NCBI GenBank assembly: GCA_003242685.1
Contig: QGVD01000011.1
Span: 3,069-67,068, forward strand
DNA length: 64,000 bases
Origin: Pseudomonadota bacterium
Lineage (GTDB): Bacteria; Pseudomonadota; Gammaproteobacteria; Steroidobacterales; Steroidobacteraceae
Reading direction: 5' to 3'
This document shows, in pieces, positions 7,743 to 15,965 of this stretch. Both the position numbers and the translations under genes were made by a program. How positions within the stretch are numbered: position 1 is the stretch's first letter; each line of letters opens with the position of its first letter. The notes beneath the pieces are model-generated. The model was not told the origin of the DNA. It made no database searches and saw nothing but the letters and a program-made list of their open reading frames with translations.

Positions 7743-8810
7743 TCAGAGCTTCTCGATCTCGGCGAGCACGGCGTCACCGGCTTCGCGCGTCGTGAACGCG
7801 CGTGCGTCTGGCGCGGCGATGTCGCGCGTGCGTGCTCCGGCGTCGATGGCTCGCGCGACCGCGGTCTCCAGGCCAGCCGCTTCGTCCACGAGCTCCAGCG
7901 AATGCCGCAGCAGGAGCGCCACGCTCAGGATGGTGCCGTAGGGATTCGCGATGCCCTGGCCGGCGATGTCGGGCGCGGAACCGTGGATGGGCTCGTAGAG
8001 TCCCCGCCGGCCATCGCCGAGCGAGGCGGAAGGCAGCAGGCCCAGTGAGCCGGCGAGCATCGCCGCCTCGTCCGTGAGAATGTCGCCGAACATGTTCTCC
8101 GTGAGGAGTACGTCGAAGTCGCGCGGGCGGCGGATGAGGTGCATCGCCGTGGAGTCGACCAGCGCGTGCTCGATCGTGACGTCCGGGAACTCACTGCGCA
8201 CGACGCGCTCGGCCACCTCGCGCCACAGGCGCGAGGTCTCGAGGACGTTCGACTTGTCGATCGACGTGATCTTCCGGCGCCGTGCGCGCGCGAGGCGACC
8301 GGCAACCCGCGTGATGCGTTCGATCTCCGCCACGGAATACGTGCAGACGTCCGTGGCACGCTCGGCGTCGCGCGTTTTCTCGCCGAAGTAGATGCCGCCC
8401 GTCAGCTCGCGCACGAAGACGAGATCGACTCCCGTGACGACCTCCGGCTTGAGGGTGGTGGCGTCCACCAGCGCCGGATGAACGGCCACGGGACGCAGAT
8501 TCGCGTACACGCCGAGCTCGCGGCGCAGCCGCAGGAGCCCTGCCTCCGGCCGCACCTTCGCGTCAGGCGCGGACCAGCGCGGACCGCCGATCGCGCCGAG
8601 CAGGACCGCATCGGCGGTGAGGCACGCACGCAGCGTTTCCTCGGGCAGAGGATCGCCGAAGCGATCGATCGCGACGCCGCCGAAGGGGAGCTCGAGAAGC
8701 TCAAAGTCGTGGCGGAACTTCTCCGCGATCGCCTGCAGGCAGCGCACGCCCTCGGCGACTACTTCAGGACCGACGCCGTCGCCTCCCAGCACCGCGATAC
8801 GCGCCTTCAT
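7743..8810 (-). CDS. leuB: LeuB, 3-isopropylmalate dehydrogenase
   Basis: NAD-dependent oxidative decarboxylation of 3-isopropylmalate, third step of leucine synthesis. The 355-aa product has the family N-terminus IAVLGGDGVGPEVV, LLGAIGGPRW, FVRELTGGIYFGEK, DKSNVLETSRLWREV and the metal-site segment NMFGDILTDEAAMLAGSLGLLPSAS, then YEPIHGSAPDIAGQ. Its start overlaps the leuD stop by four bases (8807-8810). It is the last gene of the ilv-leu operon. Confidence 0.97.
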   Translation of the reverse strand: MKARIAVLGGDGVGPEVVAEGVRCLQAIAEKFRHDFELLELPFGGVAIDRFGDPLPEETLRACLTADAVLLGAIGGPRWSAPDAKVRPEAGLLRLRRELGVYANLRPVAVHPALVDATTLKPEVVTGVDLVFVRELTGGIYFGEKTRDAERATDVCTYSVAEIERITRVAGRLARARRRKITSIDKSNVLETSRLWREVAERVVRSEFPDVTIEHALVDSTAMHLIRRPRDFDVLLTENMFGDILTDEAAMLAGSLGLLPSASLGDGRRGLYEPIHGSAPDIAGQGIANPYGTILSVALLLRHSLELVDEAAGLETAVARAIDAGARTRDIAAPDARAFTTREAGDAVLAEIEKL

Positions 8811-9388
8811 GCCGCGCTCCGCCGCCTCTCGTAGGCCTCGATCTCGGTCTTCCTGCCGAGGAGGAAACCGAGCTCGTCGATGCCGTTCAACAGGCAGTAG
8901 CGTGCGAACGCCTCGATGGGGAAGCGGACCTCGGTGCCGTTCGGCAGCGCGAGCGTCGTGCGCTCGAGATCGATGGTGAGCTCGACGCCGGGATTGGCGA
9001 GGAGCCAGGCGCTCGTCGCCTCGTCGACGGTCACCGGCAGGAGCCCGTTCTTGAGCGCGTTGTTGCGGAAGATGTCCGCGAATTCCGTGCTGATGACCGC
9101 GCGCAGACCGTAGTCGACCAGCGCCCAGGGCGCATGCTCGCGCGAGGAGCCGCAGCCGAAGTTACGGCCCGCGACGAGGATCGCGCAGCCCTGCGCTTCG
9201 GGACGGTTCAGCACGAAATCCGGGTTCGGCTGACCCTGCGCGTCGTAGCGCCAGTCGGCGAAGAGCTGCCTGCCTAGGCCTTCCTTCGTCGTGGTGCGCA
9301 GGAAGCGGGCAGGGATGATCTGGTCAGTGTCGATGTTGTCGACGGGAAGGACGACGGTGCGCGAACGGATGATTCGGATCGGTTCCAT
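8807..9388 (-). CDS. leuD: LeuD, 3-isopropylmalate dehydratase small subunit
   Basis: Small subunit (193 aa) that completes the isopropylmalate isomerase active site with LeuC. Signatures are VDNIDTDQIIPARFL, LVAGRNFGCGSSREHAPWAL and NNALKNGLLPV. The ATG lies 18 bases after the leuC stop and the end overlaps leuB, so production of LeuC, LeuD and LeuB is coordinated. Confidence 0.97.
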   Translation of the reverse strand: MEPIRIIRSRTVVLPVDNIDTDQIIPARFLRTTTKEGLGRQLFADWRYDAQGQPNPDFVLNRPEAQGCAILVAGRNFGCGSSREHAPWALVDYGLRAVISTEFADIFRNNALKNGLLPVTVDEATSAWLLANPGVELTIDLERTTLALPNGTEVRFPIEAFARYCLLNGIDELGFLLGRKTEIEAYERRRSAA

Positions 9389-9409
9389 GGCGTTGAGACT
9401 TCCCGGGCT

Positions 9410-10822
9410 TTACGCGTCGAGCAGCTCGCGGGGATCAGTGATGCGGCCGCGTACGGCCGAGGCCGCCGCGGTGAGGGGACTCGCGAGGAGCGTCCGTGCG
9501 CCGGCCCCCTGGCGGCCCTCGAAGTTGCGGTTGCTCGTGCTGAGCGAGTAGCGGCCGCGCTCCACCGTATCGCCGTTCATGCCGATGCACATGGAGCAGC
9601 CCGATTCGCGCCACTCCGCGCCTGCCTCGATGAAGATGCGGTGCAGACCCTCGGCTTCCGCCTGCCGCTTCACCTGCTGCGAGCCCGGCACCACGAGCAT
9701 CTGCACGCCGCGAGCGATGCGCCGCCCGCGCAGCACCTGAGCGGCCGCGCGCAGGTCGGAAAGGCGCGCGTTCGTGCAGCTTCCGACGAAGACGACGTCG
9801 ATCGGACGGTCCTTGATGGGCGCACCCGGCTCGAAGCCCATGTACTCGAGCGCCTTGGCGAACATCGGATCGTCGCGCCGGTCCGGGATGGAGCCGGTGA
9901 TCGGCACGACCATGCCAGGATTGGTGCCGTACGTGATCATCGGCTCGAGCGTCGCGGCGTCGATGTCGACCTCGCGGTCGAAGCGCGCGCCCGGATCCGA
10001 GGGAAGCTGCTTCCAGCGCTCCAGCGCCGCTTCCCAGGCCCCGCCCTTCGGCGCGCGAGGCGTCGCGGCCAGATAGGCGAACGTCGTCTCGTCCGGCGCG
10101 ATCATGCCGGCACGCGCGCCTGCTTCGATCGACATGTTGCAGATCGTCATGCGCCCGTCCATGTCGAGCGCACGCACGGCTTCGCCGCGGTACTCGATGA
10201 CGTGTCCCGTGCCGCCCGCGACGCCGATCTTCCCGATGATCGCGAGGATGAGGTCCTTTGCCGTGACGCCCGGGCGGAGCCGGTTCGCGACGTTCACGGC
10301 CAGCGTGCGCGGCTTGCGCTGCAGGAGGCATTGAGTCGCGAAGACGTGCCCGACCTCGGTCGTGCCGATGCCGAAGGCGAGGGCGCCGAACGCGCCGTGC
10401 GTGCTCGTGTGACTGTCGCCGCACACGATGGTCTTGCCCGGCTGCGTGAGGCCGAGCTCCGGGCCGATGATGTGCACGATTCCGCGCTGGTCGTGCCGGA
10501 GGTCGAGGAGCTCGATGCCGAACTCGCGGCAGTTCTTCTCGAGCTCGCGGATCTGCTTCGCCGCCGACTCGAGCGCGATGGGCGCGCCGCCGAAGATCTG
10601 CTCGGTACGCGTCGGCGTCGAGTGATCCATCGTGGCGAAGGTGAGATCGGGGCGGCGGACCGGCAGGCCGCGCTCCCTGAGCAGAGAGAACGCCTGCGGC
10701 GAAGTGACCTCGTGGATGAGGTGCAGGTCGATGTAGAGCACCGCCGGCGTATCGGGGGTCTCGGGAACGACCTCGTGGGCCTCCCAGACCTTCTCGAACA
10801 TCGTCTTCGGTTGTGCAGTCAA
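9410..10822 (-). CDS. leuC: LeuC, 3-isopropylmalate dehydratase large subunit
   Basis: Aconitase-family [4Fe-4S] enzyme of 470 aa that isomerises 2- to 3-isopropylmalate. The cluster cysteines are in VFVGSCTNARLSDL and SGCSMCIGMNGD, with a third in TIVCGDSHTSTHGAFG; the C-terminal SNRNFEGRQG motif is present. The TTG at 10822 is preferred to the ATG at 10801: it has GAGGA a few bases upstream and restores the usual TAxxKT N-terminus, MTAQPKTMFEKVW. A stem-loop in the 89-base gap to ilvE may protect or process the mRNA. Confidence 0.95.
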   Translation of the reverse strand: MTAQPKTMFEKVWEAHEVVPETPDTPAVLYIDLHLIHEVTSPQAFSLLRERGLPVRRPDLTFATMDHSTPTRTEQIFGGAPIALESAAKQIRELEKNCREFGIELLDLRHDQRGIVHIIGPELGLTQPGKTIVCGDSHTSTHGAFGALAFGIGTTEVGHVFATQCLLQRKPRTLAVNVANRLRPGVTAKDLILAIIGKIGVAGGTGHVIEYRGEAVRALDMDGRMTICNMSIEAGARAGMIAPDETTFAYLAATPRAPKGGAWEAALERWKQLPSDPGARFDREVDIDAATLEPMITYGTNPGMVVPITGSIPDRRDDPMFAKALEYMGFEPGAPIKDRPIDVVFVGSCTNARLSDLRAAAQVLRGRRIARGVQMLVVPGSQQVKRQAEAEGLHRIFIEAGAEWRESGCSMCIGMNGDTVERGRYSLSTSNRNFEGRQGAGARTLLASPLTAAASAVRGRITDPRELLDA

Positions 10823-10850
10823 GCGAGTCCTCGATCGATCAGAGCCATCG

Positions 10851-10871
10851 GCGTCCCGCTGGTCGGGACGC
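10851..10871 (-). repeat. Intercistronic stem-loop between ilvE and leuC
   Basis: GCGTCCCG (10851-10858) and CGGGACGC (10864-10871) form a perfect 8-bp stem with a 5-base loop in the longest gap inside the ilv-leu operon. There is no U-tract, so partial attenuation, processing or mRNA stabilisation is more likely than full termination. Function is inferred. Confidence 0.5.
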
Positions 10872-10911
10872 AGCACAAGAGTTCGAAGCTGCCTTTCCGG
10901 GCCGGAGGGTT

Positions 10912-11871
10912 CTAGCCTGCGCTGGCGGCTCGCGGTGCCGACATGTCGACGTAGTCGAGCCAGCCCCACTCGTCGGGCGTCTTTCCGGTGAAGAGTCCGA
11001 AGAACGCGGCCTGGAGGCTCTCGGTGACCGGCCCGCGACGGCCGTTCCCGACCGGAATGCCGTCGACGGAGCGGATCGGAGTGATCTCCGCCGCCGTCCC
11101 CGTGAAGAAGGCCTCGTCGGCGAGGTAGAGAAGCTCGCGCGGAATGGCGCACTCGCGCACCTCGAGCCCCCGCTCGCGAGCGAGCCGGATGACGGTGTCG
11201 CGGGTGATACCGCCGAGCACGGAATGCGCGAGCGCAGGCGTGAGCAGCACGCCGTCCTTCACGAGGAAGATGTTCTCGCCGGAGCCTTCGCTCAGCGTGC
11301 CGTCGGGCGCGAGCCCGATGCCCTCCGTGAAACCGAGCCGCCGTGCCTCGTGCGCGATGAGCTGGCTCGAGAGGTAGTTGCCGCCGGCCTTCGCGAGGGC
11401 CGGCAGCGTGTTCGGCGCGACCCGGTTCCAGGAAGAGACGCACACGTCGACGCCGGCTTCCTCGCTCTCGTGGCCGAGGTACTTGCCCCATTCCCACGCG
11501 GCGATCGCCACCTCGGTGGGCGGCTCGTTCTTCGGCGCCACGCCGATCTCACCGTAGCCGCGGAAGGCGATGGGCCGGATGTAGGCGCCACGGTTCAGCT
11601 TGTTCGCCGCGATCACCTCCCGGCATGCGTCGTTGATCTGCTCCTGCGTGAACGGAATGGTGATCCTGTAGATCTTCGCGGAGTCGAACATGCGGCGCGT
11701 GTGGTCGCGCAGGCGGAAGATCGCGACACCGCGCGGCGTCTCGTAGGCGCGCAGACCCTCGAATACCGAGGAGCCGTAGTGCAGGGCGTGCGAGAGCACG
11801 TGCACCGTAGCCTTCTCCCAGGGCACGAGCTTGCCGTTGAACCAGATGTAGGGTGTCGCCGGAATGGGCAT
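10912..11871 (-). CDS. ilvE: IlvE, branched-chain amino acid aminotransferase
   Basis: Fold-type IV PLP transaminase of 319 aa for the last step of valine, isoleucine and leucine synthesis. Key segments are YIWFNGKLVPWEKA, HYGSSVFEGLRAYET, AYIRPIAFRGYGEIGV, the PLP-lysine region LPALAKAGGNYLSSQL, EGSGENIFLVKDG, and LLYLADEAFFTGTAAEITPI. It lies between leuA and leuC in the operon with GAGGA before its ATG. The YGEIGV segment and FFTGTAAEITP fit IlvE better than a D-amino-acid transaminase or PabC. Confidence 0.95.
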   Translation of the reverse strand: MPIPATPYIWFNGKLVPWEKATVHVLSHALHYGSSVFEGLRAYETPRGVAIFRLRDHTRRMFDSAKIYRITIPFTQEQINDACREVIAANKLNRGAYIRPIAFRGYGEIGVAPKNEPPTEVAIAAWEWGKYLGHESEEAGVDVCVSSWNRVAPNTLPALAKAGGNYLSSQLIAHEARRLGFTEGIGLAPDGTLSEGSGENIFLVKDGVLLTPALAHSVLGGITRDTVIRLARERGLEVRECAIPRELLYLADEAFFTGTAAEITPIRSVDGIPVGNGRRGPVTESLQAAFFGLFTGKTPDEWGWLDYVDMSAPRAASAG

Positions 11872-11889
11872 AGGGAGTTCCTCGCAGTT

Positions 11890-13473
11890 TCAGACGGCCG
11901 CCTGCGCCGCGCGCTCGGCACCGCTGCGCTCGTCGCGCCCGCGCGAGCCGGCCTGGTTCGCGAGCTCGATGCGGTTGATGACGTCGAGGAATGCGCGGGT
12001 GCTCGATTCCACGATGTTCGTGCTGACGCTCGAGCCGTGGTACGTGCGCTGATTGTACTCCACGTATACCGTGGCCTCGCCCTGGGCATCCTCGCCCTCC
12101 GTGACGCCGCGCACCTCGAACTTGCGCAGCACCACGTCGATGCCGGTCGCCGCCTCGATGGCCTTGAATGCCGCGTCCACGGGCCCGTCGCCCTGCGCGG
12201 TGCGCTCGACGCTGCGCCCGTCCACGTGCTGCAGCCGGACGTAGGCCTCCGCCGGCGACCGGCTGTCCGTCACGGTGCGGAGCTCCGCGAGGGTCCACGG
12301 GCCGTCCGCGCCGTTCTCGACGCGCAGCACCAGCGCCTCGATGTCGCCGTCGAAGAGCTCCTTCTTCTTGTCCGCGAGCGCCTTGAACTCCTCGAACACG
12401 CGGTTGAACTCCGCATCGTCGAGCTCGAAGCCGAGCTCCTTGATCCGCTGACGGAGCGCGTGGCGACCGCTGTGCTTGCCCAGGATGAGGTGACTGCGGG
12501 TCAGACCCACGTCCTCGGGACGCATGATCTCGTACGTCGAGTGATGCCTGAGCATGCCGTGCTGATGGATGCCGGACTCGTGGGCGAAAGCGTTCTCGCC
12601 GACGATCGCCTTGTTGCGCGGGATCGGCATGCCCGTGATGCTCGATACCAGGCGCGAGGTCGGGTACAGGCGCGTCGTCTGGATGTTCGTGCGCACGTTG
12701 AAGAACGCCTCGCGGGTCTTGAGGGCCATCACGACCTCCTCGAGCGAGCAGTTGCCCGCGCGCTCGCCGATGCCGTTGATCGTGCACTCGATCTGCCGGG
12801 CGCCCGCGACGACGGCCGTCAGGCTGTTCGCGACCGCCATGCCGAGATCGTCGTGACAGTGCACCGAGAGGGTCACGCCCTCGATGCCGCGCACGTTCTT
12901 GCGCAGGTAGCGGAAGACCTCCGCGAACTCGTCGGGCACCGTGTAGCCGACGGTGTCCGGAATGTTGACGGTGGTCGCGCCCGCCTCGATGACGGCCTCC
13001 ACCACCTGCGCGAGGAACTCGAGCTCGGTGCGCGAGGCGTCCTCGGGCGAGAATTCGACGTCGTCGCAGAACTCGCGCGCGATGCGTACGCCTTCGACCG
13101 CGCGGCGGACGATCTCTTCCTGCGCCATGTTGAGCTTGTACTGCCGGTGGATGGCGCTCGTGGCGAGGAAGACGTGGATGCGACGGCGCGGCGCGTCCGC
13201 CAGCGCCTTCGCGGCGAGCTCGATGTCCGAGCGGTTGCAGCGGGCGAGGCCGCAGATGATCGGGCCGTGCACCTCGCGCGCCACGGCGTTGACCGCTTCC
13301 CAGTCACCGCGCGAAGCCGCCGGGAATCCGGCCTCGATGACGTCGACGCCAAGCTCGGCGAGCGCCCGCGCCACCCGGAGCTTCTCCGGCTGAGTCATGC
13401 TGCAGCCCGGCGACTGTTCGCCGTCGCGCAGGGTCGTATCGAAGATCAGCACACGGTCGGGGTTCGGAGCCAT
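11890..13473 (-). CDS. leuA: LeuA, 2-isopropylmalate synthase
   Basis: Condenses 2-oxoisovalerate with acetyl-CoA, the committed step of leucine synthesis. The 527 aa match the E. coli type of about 523 aa. The N-terminal TIM barrel has FDTTLRDGEQSPGCSM, NIPDTVGYTVPDEF, SVHCHDDLGMAVANS and NGIGERAGNCSLEEVVMAL; the HEXSGIHQHG-type segment AFAHESGIHQHGML follows. The C-terminal half (from about residue 390) is the leucine-binding regulatory domain, so feedback inhibition is expected. It lies 12 bases after the threonine dehydratase gene. Confidence 0.97.
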   Translation of the reverse strand: MAPNPDRVLIFDTTLRDGEQSPGCSMTQPEKLRVARALAELGVDVIEAGFPAASRGDWEAVNAVAREVHGPIICGLARCNRSDIELAAKALADAPRRRIHVFLATSAIHRQYKLNMAQEEIVRRAVEGVRIAREFCDDVEFSPEDASRTELEFLAQVVEAVIEAGATTVNIPDTVGYTVPDEFAEVFRYLRKNVRGIEGVTLSVHCHDDLGMAVANSLTAVVAGARQIECTINGIGERAGNCSLEEVVMALKTREAFFNVRTNIQTTRLYPTSRLVSSITGMPIPRNKAIVGENAFAHESGIHQHGMLRHHSTYEIMRPEDVGLTRSHLILGKHSGRHALRQRIKELGFELDDAEFNRVFEEFKALADKKKELFDGDIEALVLRVENGADGPWTLAELRTVTDSRSPAEAYVRLQHVDGRSVERTAQGDGPVDAAFKAIEAATGIDVVLRKFEVRGVTEGEDAQGEATVYVEYNQRTYHGSSVSTNIVESSTRAFLDVINRIELANQAGSRGRDERSGAERAAQAAV

Positions 13474-13485
13474 GGTCGTTCCTCG

Positions 13486-14574
13486 TCAGGATCGGATGCC
13501 GTATTCCATGTCGGCGAGCGCTTCGGTGAGCTGCGCGCCGCGCGGCTGCTCGGCGATGAGCTCGCCGTGCAGGATCTTGAGAAGCAGGTTCGACGTGATG
13601 TTGCCACCGGAGAGCACGACGCCGACGCGCTGCCCCTTGATGCGCCGGTGGAGCCGCATCGCGCCTGCGAGCGCGGCGGCGCCTGCGCCTTCGGCGAGCT
13701 GGTGCAGCGTCTCCGCCAGGCATCGGATCGCTCCCACGAGCTCCGCCTCGGAGACTTCCACCATGTCGTCGAGCACGTCGCGCAGGATCGCCACGGTCTC
13801 GGGCGAGGGCACGCGGGCGGCGAGGCCGTCGGCGATCGTCTCGCCGACCGGATACTCGCGCATCTCACCGGTGCGCCAGGCGCGCGCCAGAGCCGGCGCA
13901 GCGGCGCTCTGCACGCCGACGATGCGGGTGTGGGGCGACAGCGCCTTGAAGACGAGCCCCATTCCTGCGGCCAGGCTTCCTCCGCCGACGGGCACGAACA
14001 CGGTGTCGAGCGGCTGGATGGCCTGGTCGAGCATCTCGAGCGCCACGGTCGCGTAGCCCGCGATGAGCTTCGGCTCGCGCGACGGGTGGACCGCCATTGC
14101 GCCCGTGCGGTTGGCGTGCTCCACCGCCGCGTCCCATGCCGAGTCGAAGTCGTGACCGGCGACACGGACCTCGGCACCGAGCGCCGCGATGGCCGCGTTC
14201 TTGTCGGGGTTGTTGCCCGTCGGAACGAAGACCGTGCACGCCACGCCGTGACGCCGGGCGGCGTACGCCAGCGACTGCCCGTGATTGCCGCGCGTCGCGG
14301 TGACGAGCCCGCGCGCCTTCTGCTCGGCGGACAGGGATGCCAGGAAATTGAGACCGCCGCGCAGCTTGAACGAGCCGAGCGGCACGGCGTTCTCGAGCTT
14401 CACGTGCACCTCGGCGCCGACGCGGCGCGAGAGCAGGGGATGGGCCACGAGCGGCGTCGGAGTGAGCTCGCGTGCGAGCAGGCGGCGCGCCGCGACGATG
14501 TCGTCGAAGTGCACCTCGCCGAAGCGGCGGTCCGTCATCGGCGTCGAGTGGTAGATCTGCAGCTCAATCGGCAT
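13486..14574 (-). CDS. ilvA: Threonine/serine dehydratase, short form without ACT domain
   Basis: Fold-type II PLP enzyme of 362 aa. The PLP lysine is in LGSFKLRGGLNFL and the phosphate-binding glycine loop is VPVGGGSLAAGMG; TATRGNHGQSLAYAARR is also typical. Its position between ilvC and leuA points to making 2-oxobutanoate from threonine for isoleucine. It lacks the C-terminal ACT-like domains that make standard IlvA about 500 aa long and isoleucine-sensitive, so it resembles TdcB-type enzymes and may escape feedback inhibition. AAGGAG lies seven bases before the ATG (MPIELQIYHST). A serine dehydratase or racemase-like activity cannot be excluded. Confidence 0.82.
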   Translation of the reverse strand: MPIELQIYHSTPMTDRRFGEVHFDDIVAARRLLARELTPTPLVAHPLLSRRVGAEVHVKLENAVPLGSFKLRGGLNFLASLSAEQKARGLVTATRGNHGQSLAYAARRHGVACTVFVPTGNNPDKNAAIAALGAEVRVAGHDFDSAWDAAVEHANRTGAMAVHPSREPKLIAGYATVALEMLDQAIQPLDTVFVPVGGGSLAAGMGLVFKALSPHTRIVGVQSAAAPALARAWRTGEMREYPVGETIADGLAARVPSPETVAILRDVLDDMVEVSEAELVGAIRCLAETLHQLAEGAGAAALAGAMRLHRRIKGQRVGVVLSGGNITSNLLLKILHGELIAEQPRGAQLTEALADMEYGIRS

Positions 14575-14609
14575 GGCTCGCTCCTTCGCGGCCCGTGGCC
14601 GCGCGTGCC

Positions 14610-15605
14610 TCAGGCGCGCTTGTCCTCCAGCCACGGCATGCGGGCACGCAGCGCGGCGCCCACCTTCTCGATCGGATGCTTGAGGTCCTTCTCGAGGAGC
14701 TTGCGGTAGTTCTTGCGTCCCGTCCGGTTCTCCTCGATCCACTGCCGGGCGAACTTGCCGTCCTGGATCTCCTTGAGGATGCGCCGCATCTCCTTCTTGG
14801 TGCGCTCGTTCACCACGCGCGGGCCGCGCGTGAGATCGCCGTACTTGGCGGTCTCGCTGATGAACTCGTGCATCTTGCGCAGGCCCCCTTCGTGCAGCAG
14901 GTCGACGATGAGCTTGAGCTCGTGGAGGCACTCGTAGTAGGCGACCTCGGGCTGATAGCCGGCCTCGACGAGCGTCTCGAAGCCCTTCACGACGAGCTCG
15001 GTGGCGCCCCCGCACAGCACGGCCTGCTCGCCGAAGAGGTCGGTCTCCGTCTCCTCGGCGAACGTGGTTTCGAGCACGCCTCCGCGCGTGCCGCCGATGC
15101 CGTCCGCGTAGGCGAGCGCCTTCGCTTTCGCCTTGCGGGTCGCGTTCTGCGCGACGGCGAGGAGGCACGGCACGCCCCGGCCCTGCTGGTACTGACGGCG
15201 CACGAGATCACCGGGACCCTTCGGTGCGATCAGCACCACGTCGAGGTCCTTGCGCGGCTTGATCTGCTTGAAGTGGATGTTGAATCCGTGTGCGAAGAGG
15301 AGGGTGGCGCCCTTCTTGATGTTCTTCTCGATCGACTCGTAGAGCTCCTTCTGGGCGAGGTCGGGCACCAGCATCGCGATCAGATCGGCGCCGGCCACCG
15401 CCTCGGCCGGCTCGGCGACCGCGAGCCCGTCGCGCTTCGCCTTCTTCCAGCCGGTGCCGCCCTTGCGCACACCCACCACGACGTCGAAGCCGCTGTCCTT
15501 CAGGTTGAGCGCGTGCGCGCGCCCCTGGCTGCCGTAGCCGAGCACCGCGATCCGGGCCCCCCGCAGGGCTTTCTTGTCGACGTCTTTCCGCGAATACAAA
15601 CGCAT
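14610..15605 (-). CDS. ilvC: IlvC, ketol-acid reductoisomerase (class I)
   Basis: NADPH- and Mg-dependent isomeroreductase acting on acetolactate and acetohydroxybutyrate. At 331 aa it is the short class I form (E. coli's class II enzyme is about 490 aa). The Rossmann motif is AVLGYGSQGRAHALNLKDSG. The C-terminal knotted domain has ETTFAEETETDLFGEQ and ECLHELKLIVDLLHEGG with the metal-binding acidic residues. GGGGAG lies six bases before the ATG. It is the first structural gene of the ilv-leu operon and follows the attenuator. Confidence 0.97.
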   Translation of the reverse strand: MRLYSRKDVDKKALRGARIAVLGYGSQGRAHALNLKDSGFDVVVGVRKGGTGWKKAKRDGLAVAEPAEAVAGADLIAMLVPDLAQKELYESIEKNIKKGATLLFAHGFNIHFKQIKPRKDLDVVLIAPKGPGDLVRRQYQQGRGVPCLLAVAQNATRKAKAKALAYADGIGGTRGGVLETTFAEETETDLFGEQAVLCGGATELVVKGFETLVEAGYQPEVAYYECLHELKLIVDLLHEGGLRKMHEFISETAKYGDLTRGPRVVNERTKKEMRRILKEIQDGKFARQWIEENRTGRKNYRKLLEKDLKHPIEKVGAALRARMPWLEDKRA

Positions 15606-15655
15606 CGTCTACTCCCCGTGTTGCAAATCCTCGCCCCCCGAAACGTGAGGCACAT

Positions 15656-15695
15656 AAAAAACCCCGCAGCGGCTGCGTTGCCGGTGCGGGGTTTT
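15656..15695 (-). terminator. Attenuator terminator upstream of ilvC, with a competing antiterminator
   Basis: On the minus strand AAAACCCCGCA (15695-15685) pairs with TGCGGGGTTTT (15668-15658), followed by two more T, giving a strong intrinsic terminator in front of ilvC. Its left arm lies within CCCGCACCGG (15690-15681), which is also a perfect 10-base complement of CCGGTGCGGG (15752-15743) just before the leader stop codon. The two stems cannot coexist, so the upstream element is a ready-made antiterminator. Together with the leucine-rich leader peptide this is a classic attenuator. The pairings are seen; the regulation is inferred. Confidence 0.85.
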
Positions 15696-15724
15696 CGGTG
15701 TCTTCGCTCGCTCGGGCCCGTCGA

Positions 15725-15853
15725 TCAGGCGCGCGCGCGCGTCCCGCACCGGCCGCTCCTAAGGAGCAGCAGCCCGAGGGGAAGTACGAGCAGTCCGAGC
15801 GACGCAGCATGTGCTGCATCGGTCGCTACGGTCTGGACTGCGTCGTAGTTCAC
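15725..15853 (-). CDS. Leucine-rich leader peptide of the ilv-leu operon
   Basis: A 42-codon frame starting GTG. Its middle reads SLGLLVLPLGLLLLR, nine leucine codons and one valine codon in 14 residues, using CTC, CTG and CTT. It stops 30 bases before the attenuator terminator, and the 5' strand of the antiterminator (15752-15743) lies just after the leucine run. A ribosome stalled on leucine codons would let the antiterminator form; one reaching the stop would cover it. There is no clear Shine-Dalgarno and GTG is the only in-frame start after a TGA, so the exact start is less certain than the device. Confidence 0.75.
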   Translation of the reverse strand: MNYDAVQTVATDAAHAASLGLLVLPLGLLLLRSGRCGTRARA

Positions 15854-15885
15854 CGGTAGTGCGGGTAAGGTTTCGGTCTGCCGGA

Positions 15886-15914
15886 TGTCATCACAACCAT
15901 CGCGAGTTTGTCAA
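15886..15914 (-). promoter_or_regulatory. Candidate promoter of the ilv-leu operon
   Basis: On the minus strand TTGACA (15914-15909) is a perfect -35 hexamer. The -10 is poor: ATGACA or TGACAT, 17 or 18 bases downstream. Transcription from here would begin about 25 bases before the leader-peptide GTG, which fits an attenuator layout. It lies back to back with the aminopeptidase gene. Confidence 0.45.
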
Positions 15915-15965
15915 CGAAGTGTCGCGGCCCGCGCCAATCCGCGCGCGAAATCCGTTAAGCTTTCC

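Noticed and set aside
10813..14709. Very long open frame on the plus strand opposite leuC, ilvE, leuA and the dehydratase
   Set aside because: It is the antisense shadow of four clearly recognised genes in GC-rich DNA; its protein is low-complexity and Arg/Asp/His-rich.
15208..15819. Minus-strand frame beginning MQHMLRRSDCSYF in front of ilvC
   Set aside because: It runs through the attenuator and into ilvC in another frame; the overlapping leucine-rich leader peptide explains the region better.
15725..15853. Leader peptide read as the C-terminal tail of a GlyGly-CTERM or similar sorted protein
   Set aside because: The hydrophobic stretch ending in Arg looks similar, but an in-frame TGA lies upstream, a promoter is close by, and antiterminator and terminator follow, so a leader is the simpler reading.
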